Part shown: piece after piece, positions 61,406 through 64,000 of the stretch
Position numbering within the stretch: the first letter of the stretch is position 1
Layout: each line of letters begins with the position of its first letter
NCBI GenBank assembly: GCA_050179645.1
Contig: JBFXEX010000005.1
Span: 1 to 64,000 of the forward strand
Source: VAZQ01 sp050179645
GTDB lineage: Bacteria > Pseudomonadota > Alphaproteobacteria > Rhizobiales > Xanthobacteraceae
Length of the DNA stretch: 64,000 nt
Reading direction: 5' to 3'
Position numbers and translations under genes: made by a program
Notes under the pieces: model-generated
Database searches by the model: none
The model's input: the letters and a program-made list of their open reading frames with translations, nothing else
Told to the model about the DNA's origin: nothing

Positions 61406-62482
61406 ATGGAATTCGGCATTCTGTTCACGTCGCATCCCAACGTCGACGTCGAGCCCTATCCGCATCGCGACGTCCATGCGCGGGTGACGCGGGAAGTGCT
61501 GCGGGCGGACGAACTCGGCTTCGATTATGCGTGGGTGGCCGAGCATCATTTCAGCAACGAATACGGCATCATGCCGGACGTGTTCGTCTATGCCGGTTAC
61601 CTTGCGGCGCTGACCAAGCAGATCAAGATCGGCACCGCGGTGGTGACGTTGCCGCTCGGCAATCCAATGCGGGTCGCCGAGAATGCCGCTTTCCTCGACA
61701 TCCTGAGCAACGGGCGTTTCGTGCTCGGCCTCGGTTCGGGCTATCGCAAATACGAGTTCGACGGCTTCGGTCTCGACTTCGACAACCGCCGCGACGTGCA
61801 GGAGGAGGCGCTGCCGCTGTTGTTCGAGCTGTTGCAGAACAAGAAGGTCGATCACCAGGGCAAGCACTTCCGCTACAAGGTCGACGGGGCATACGAAATC
61901 TTCCCCCACGCGGTGCAGCAGCCGTATCCGCCAATCTTCCTCGCCGGTGCGACCGAGCGCTCGATTGCGGTCGCGGGCCGTATGGGTTGCGGCCTGATGC
62001 TGTCGAGTTGGACGCCGTTCGAGGAACTCGGCCGTCAGACCGCGTGGTACCGCAAGCATCTCGAAGAGACGCCGGCGGCGCTGCGCACCAATCCGGCGCG
62101 CGGCCATGCCGACGTCGTGCGCTGGACCTATCTTGCCGAAACCGACGCCAAGGCCAAGCGCGAAAGCGAGGCCGGCATGATGCGCCACCTCAAGCATTTC
62201 TCCAGCGGCCATACCTCGGGCTATCTCGGGACGGTGTCGGACGGTGGCGCGACCAGCCAGCGCGACTACGATGCGCTCAACCGCGACATCATCTTGCACG
62301 GCTCGCCTGCGACCGTGATCGAAAAGATCGAGCGGCTTCGCGAATTGACCGGCATCCGCTCGGTCATGCTGCACTATCCGCCGTGGTACGGCTACGACAA
62401 GGCGATGGCGTCGCTCGAAATGTTCGCCAGCGAAGTTATGCCGCACTTCCGCGCGAAGGCGCCCGCCCGCCTGCGGGCTTAA
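61406..62482 (+). CDS. LLM class flavin-dependent oxidoreductase (luciferase-like monooxygenase)
   Basis: A 358-residue TIM-barrel flavin enzyme of the bacterial luciferase family. The start MEFGILFTSHPNVDVEPYPH and VLRADELGFDYAWVAEHHFS hold the family opening; IGTAVVTLPLGNPMRVAENA and GRFVLGLGSGYRKYEFDGFG are the flavin phosphate and active-site segments; GSPATVIEKIERL is the end block. It should use FMNH2 from a partner reductase and O2; the substrate is unknown. The ATG at 61406 is preceded by AGGGAGAG. It ends directly beside the convergent WD40-cytochrome gene. Confidence 0.9.
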   Translation: MEFGILFTSHPNVDVEPYPHRDVHARVTREVLRADELGFDYAWVAEHHFSNEYGIMPDVFVYAGYLAALTKQIKIGTAVVTLPLGNPMRVAENAAFLDILSNGRFVLGLGSGYRKYEFDGFGLDFDNRRDVQEEALPLLFELLQNKKVDHQGKHFRYKVDGAYEIFPHAVQQPYPPIFLAGATERSIAVAGRMGCGLMLSSWTPFEELGRQTAWYRKHLEETPAALRTNPARGHADVVRWTYLAETDAKAKRESEAGMMRHLKHFSSGHTSGYLGTVSDGGATSQRDYDALNRDIILHGSPATVIEKIERLRELTGIRSVMLHYPPWYGYDKAMASLEMFASEVMPHFRAKAPARLRA

Positions 62483-63766
62483 CTACTTCCGCGTCGTTTT
62501 TTCGAGGAAGCGCACCAGCGCTTCGCGATCGGCGGTCGAGCCGATGGTCTGTTCGGGCATTTTCGTGCCGGGCGTGTATTGCGCCGGCCCGACCTCGAAC
62601 AGCTTCGCCACCGTCTCGGGCGTCCAGACGATGTCGAGCCGTTTTAGCGCCTCGGAGAAATTGTAGCCCGGCAGGCTCGCGATCTTGCGGCCGAAGATGC
62701 CGGCGAGGGTCGGCCCCGCGCGCACGCCGTCGTTTTCGTTCAGTGTGTGGCACGCGACGCAGGCGCGAAAGACCTCGGCGCCCGGATCGCCCGCATAGGC
62801 GGCAAGAGGGTCCTTCGGCGCGCCCATAATCGTGTCGCCAATCGGCTCGCCGGTTACCGCATCCCAGCGGCGGATCATGCGGTCGGTACCGCCGGTGAGC
62901 AGCGTGCGGCTGTCGGGAAAGAACGCGGCCGACCACACCGGGAGACCCGGGCCGACCAAAGTACGCACGAGCTTGCGCGTTGGGCGCTCGACAATGGCGA
63001 CGGAGCCGCGAATACCGGCTGCGGCGATCAGCCGGCCGTCGGGCGATACGGCCACCGCGATGAGCGGCATTTGTGCGACTTCGACCCGCGCCCGATCGGC
63101 TCCGTCCGGTGCACGGAGATAGAGCGCGCCGTCGGCGCCGCCGGCCGCGATCTCGCCATCGGGCGCTACGGCGACCGAGTTGAGTGCGGCCGGCAGCGCA
63201 ACGACCGCTGGCGCGCCGCCGCCGGTCAGCGGCCAGACGCGCAGCGTTGCGTCATAGCCGGCGGTCAACACCGCGCGGCCGTCGGGCGTGAATGCCACGC
63301 CGTTGACGTTATCGCCATGGCCTTCGAGTACCCGCACGTCTCCGCCGTCGAGCGACCAGAGCCGCGCGGTGCGGTCCCACGACGCCGACGCAAGCATCCG
63401 TCCATCTGGCGACACGGCCAATGCGACGACCGGCGCGGTGTGCCCCTCCAGCACGCGCGCAGGCTGCGCCGCGCCCGGCATCCAGATCGCGATGCGCGCA
63501 TCCTCGCCGCTGGTGACGAGCCGGCCGTCCGGCAGTAGCGCCACCGCATTGACGGCGCCGTTGTGGAATCGCAGCACCTGCATGGCGGCGTTGCGCTCCA
63601 GCGACCAGCGGATCGCGGATGTATCGAAGCTGCCGGAGAGGGCGGTCCTGCCGTCGGGCGAGATTGCGAGTGCACGTACCGGGCCGCCATGCCCGCGCAA
63701 CTGCGCTTGAGTTGCGGGGGCTGACGAGACGACGATGGCAAAGGCGGCCAAAACCCGAAACAGCAT
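62483..63766 (-). CDS. Periplasmic WD40-repeat/cytochrome c fusion protein
   Basis: A 427-residue exported protein: signal peptide (FRVLAAFAIVVSSAPATQAQ), then seven WD40-like units (about residues 23-320), which should form a complete beta-propeller, then a class I cytochrome c domain (about 330-425) with the haem motif CVACH, and a probable Met ligand in PGTKMPEQT. Repeats are marked by AISPDGRTALSGS, LASASWDRTARLW and similar. Such a fusion should be a periplasmic electron carrier docked by its propeller. Partner and route are unknown. Its stop codon abuts the stop of the luciferase-like gene. Confidence 0.9.
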   Translation of the reverse strand: MLFRVLAAFAIVVSSAPATQAQLRGHGGPVRALAISPDGRTALSGSFDTSAIRWSLERNAAMQVLRFHNGAVNAVALLPDGRLVTSGEDARIAIWMPGAAQPARVLEGHTAPVVALAVSPDGRMLASASWDRTARLWSLDGGDVRVLEGHGDNVNGVAFTPDGRAVLTAGYDATLRVWPLTGGGAPAVVALPAALNSVAVAPDGEIAAGGADGALYLRAPDGADRARVEVAQMPLIAVAVSPDGRLIAAAGIRGSVAIVERPTRKLVRTLVGPGLPVWSAAFFPDSRTLLTGGTDRMIRRWDAVTGEPIGDTIMGAPKDPLAAYAGDPGAEVFRACVACHTLNENDGVRAGPTLAGIFGRKIASLPGYNFSEALKRLDIVWTPETVAKLFEVGPAQYTPGTKMPEQTIGSTADREALVRFLEKTTRK

Positions 63767-63786
63767 TGCAACAGTCTATCCGAAAA

Positions 63787-64000
63787 TTAGATGTACGCGG
63801 GACGCATTCCGAGGGCGCGGATTTTCTGTCGCACCGCATCGTCGCGTAGCGCTTCCAGGAAGGCCTGCACGCCCGGGCGCTGCCGCCGCTTCTCGACCAG
63901 CAGGAAGTCGTAATCCTCGGGCGCGATCGGCGTGAATGCCAGGCCATAGAGCTTGGCCACCGGTTCAATCGCGATGCCCCAGTCGGCGCGGCCCTGCGCG
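63787..64000 (-). CDS. C-terminal part of a molybdate-binding-like substrate-binding domain protein (cut by window edge)
   Basis: Only the last 70 or so codons are in the window. The minus-strand reading AQGRADWGIAIEPVAKLYGL, then FTPIAPEDYDFLLVEKRR and RPGVQAFLEALRDDAVRQ, fits the periplasmic-binding-like domain found in many helix-turn-helix regulators and molybdate-binding proteins (COG1910-like). Full-length proteins often have a DNA-binding domain at the N-terminus, which would lie beyond position 64000. Ligand unknown; a metal oxyanion is the family-level guess. The WD40-cytochrome gene starts 20 bases downstream on the same strand. Confidence 0.6.
   Translation of the reverse strand, partial: AQGRADWGIAIEPVAKLYGLAFTPIAPEDYDFLLVEKRRQRPGVQAFLEALRDDAVRQKIRALGMRPAYI

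Overview
The window is a stretch of high-GC chromosome with densely packed genes on both strands. It most likely comes from an alphaproteobacterium of the Hyphomicrobiales, near Bradyrhizobium, Rhodopseudomonas, Pseudolabrys or the Xanthobacteraceae. The placement is an inference from gene content: a CpdR regulator, a TIGR02302/DUF4175 protein, DUF2125, a twin-transmembrane protein, the series tlpA / argH / lptM / lysA / TIGR02302 / ftsEX / plsC, the series chaC / DUF2125 / tyrC / hisC / chorismate mutase / metX / metW, and the ethylmalonyl-CoA pathway. I saw no rRNA, tRNA, CRISPR array, transposase or phage gene, so this looks like ordinary chromosome with a few accessory insertions.

Layout. 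1-4.7 kb: an end-truncated FAD monooxygenase, an esterase and a DNA glycosylase on the minus strand, then gluQ and a sensorless hybrid histidine kinase on the plus strand, then an isolated nuclease-like gene of unknown function. 4.8-21.8 kb: a C2-assimilation region holding ethylmalonyl-CoA mutase, crotonyl-CoA carboxylase/reductase and methylsuccinyl-CoA dehydrogenase. With them are a cobalamin adenosyltransferase, the electron-transfer flavoprotein genes and 3-hydroxyacyl-CoA dehydrogenase, mixed with transporters, an amidohydrolase, a rhomboid protease and small membrane proteins. 21.8-24.1 kb: GST, an ArsR-SRPBCC pair and a TlpA thioredoxin. 24.1-34.3 kb: arginine and lysine biosynthesis, the lipoprotein LptM, an envelope protein, CpdR, FtsEX, YdcF and PlsC. 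34.3-36.0 kb: an arsenic operon (arsR-arsC-aquaporin). 36.1-44.8 kb: ChaC, DUF2125, VOC, MsrB, then tyrosine/phenylalanine/histidine-type and methionine biosynthesis and a PsiF-repeat protein. 45-52.5 kb: Ku, a hydrolase, a flavoprotein, two peptidoglycan-type hydrolases, a CoA transferase and CinA. 52.6-55.5 kb: a Met/His-rich Spy-like protein divergent from an OmpR-type two-component system. 55.6-64 kb: a two-subunit molybdenum hydroxylase, a secreted protein, an NDH-like/SelD fusion, an LLM flavin monooxygenase, a WD40-cytochrome c fusion and the tail of a molybdate-binding-like protein.

How the genes fit together. Ccr makes ethylmalonyl-CoA, Ecm (B12-dependent) makes methylsuccinyl-CoA, and Mcd oxidises it with ETF as likely electron acceptor. 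The adenosyltransferase would supply the Ecm cofactor and Hbd acts in the feeding acetoacetyl-CoA route. The rest of the pathway (mesaconyl-CoA hydratase, lyase, epimerase) is not in this window.

The most interesting points are the metal-type Met/His-rich chaperone and sensor pair, the SelD fusion beside molybdenum hydroxylase genes, a substrate-binding protein wedged between etfB and etfA, a 75-bp palindromic repeat present twice, a PsiF protein made by recent tandem duplication, and the WD40-cytochrome c fusion.
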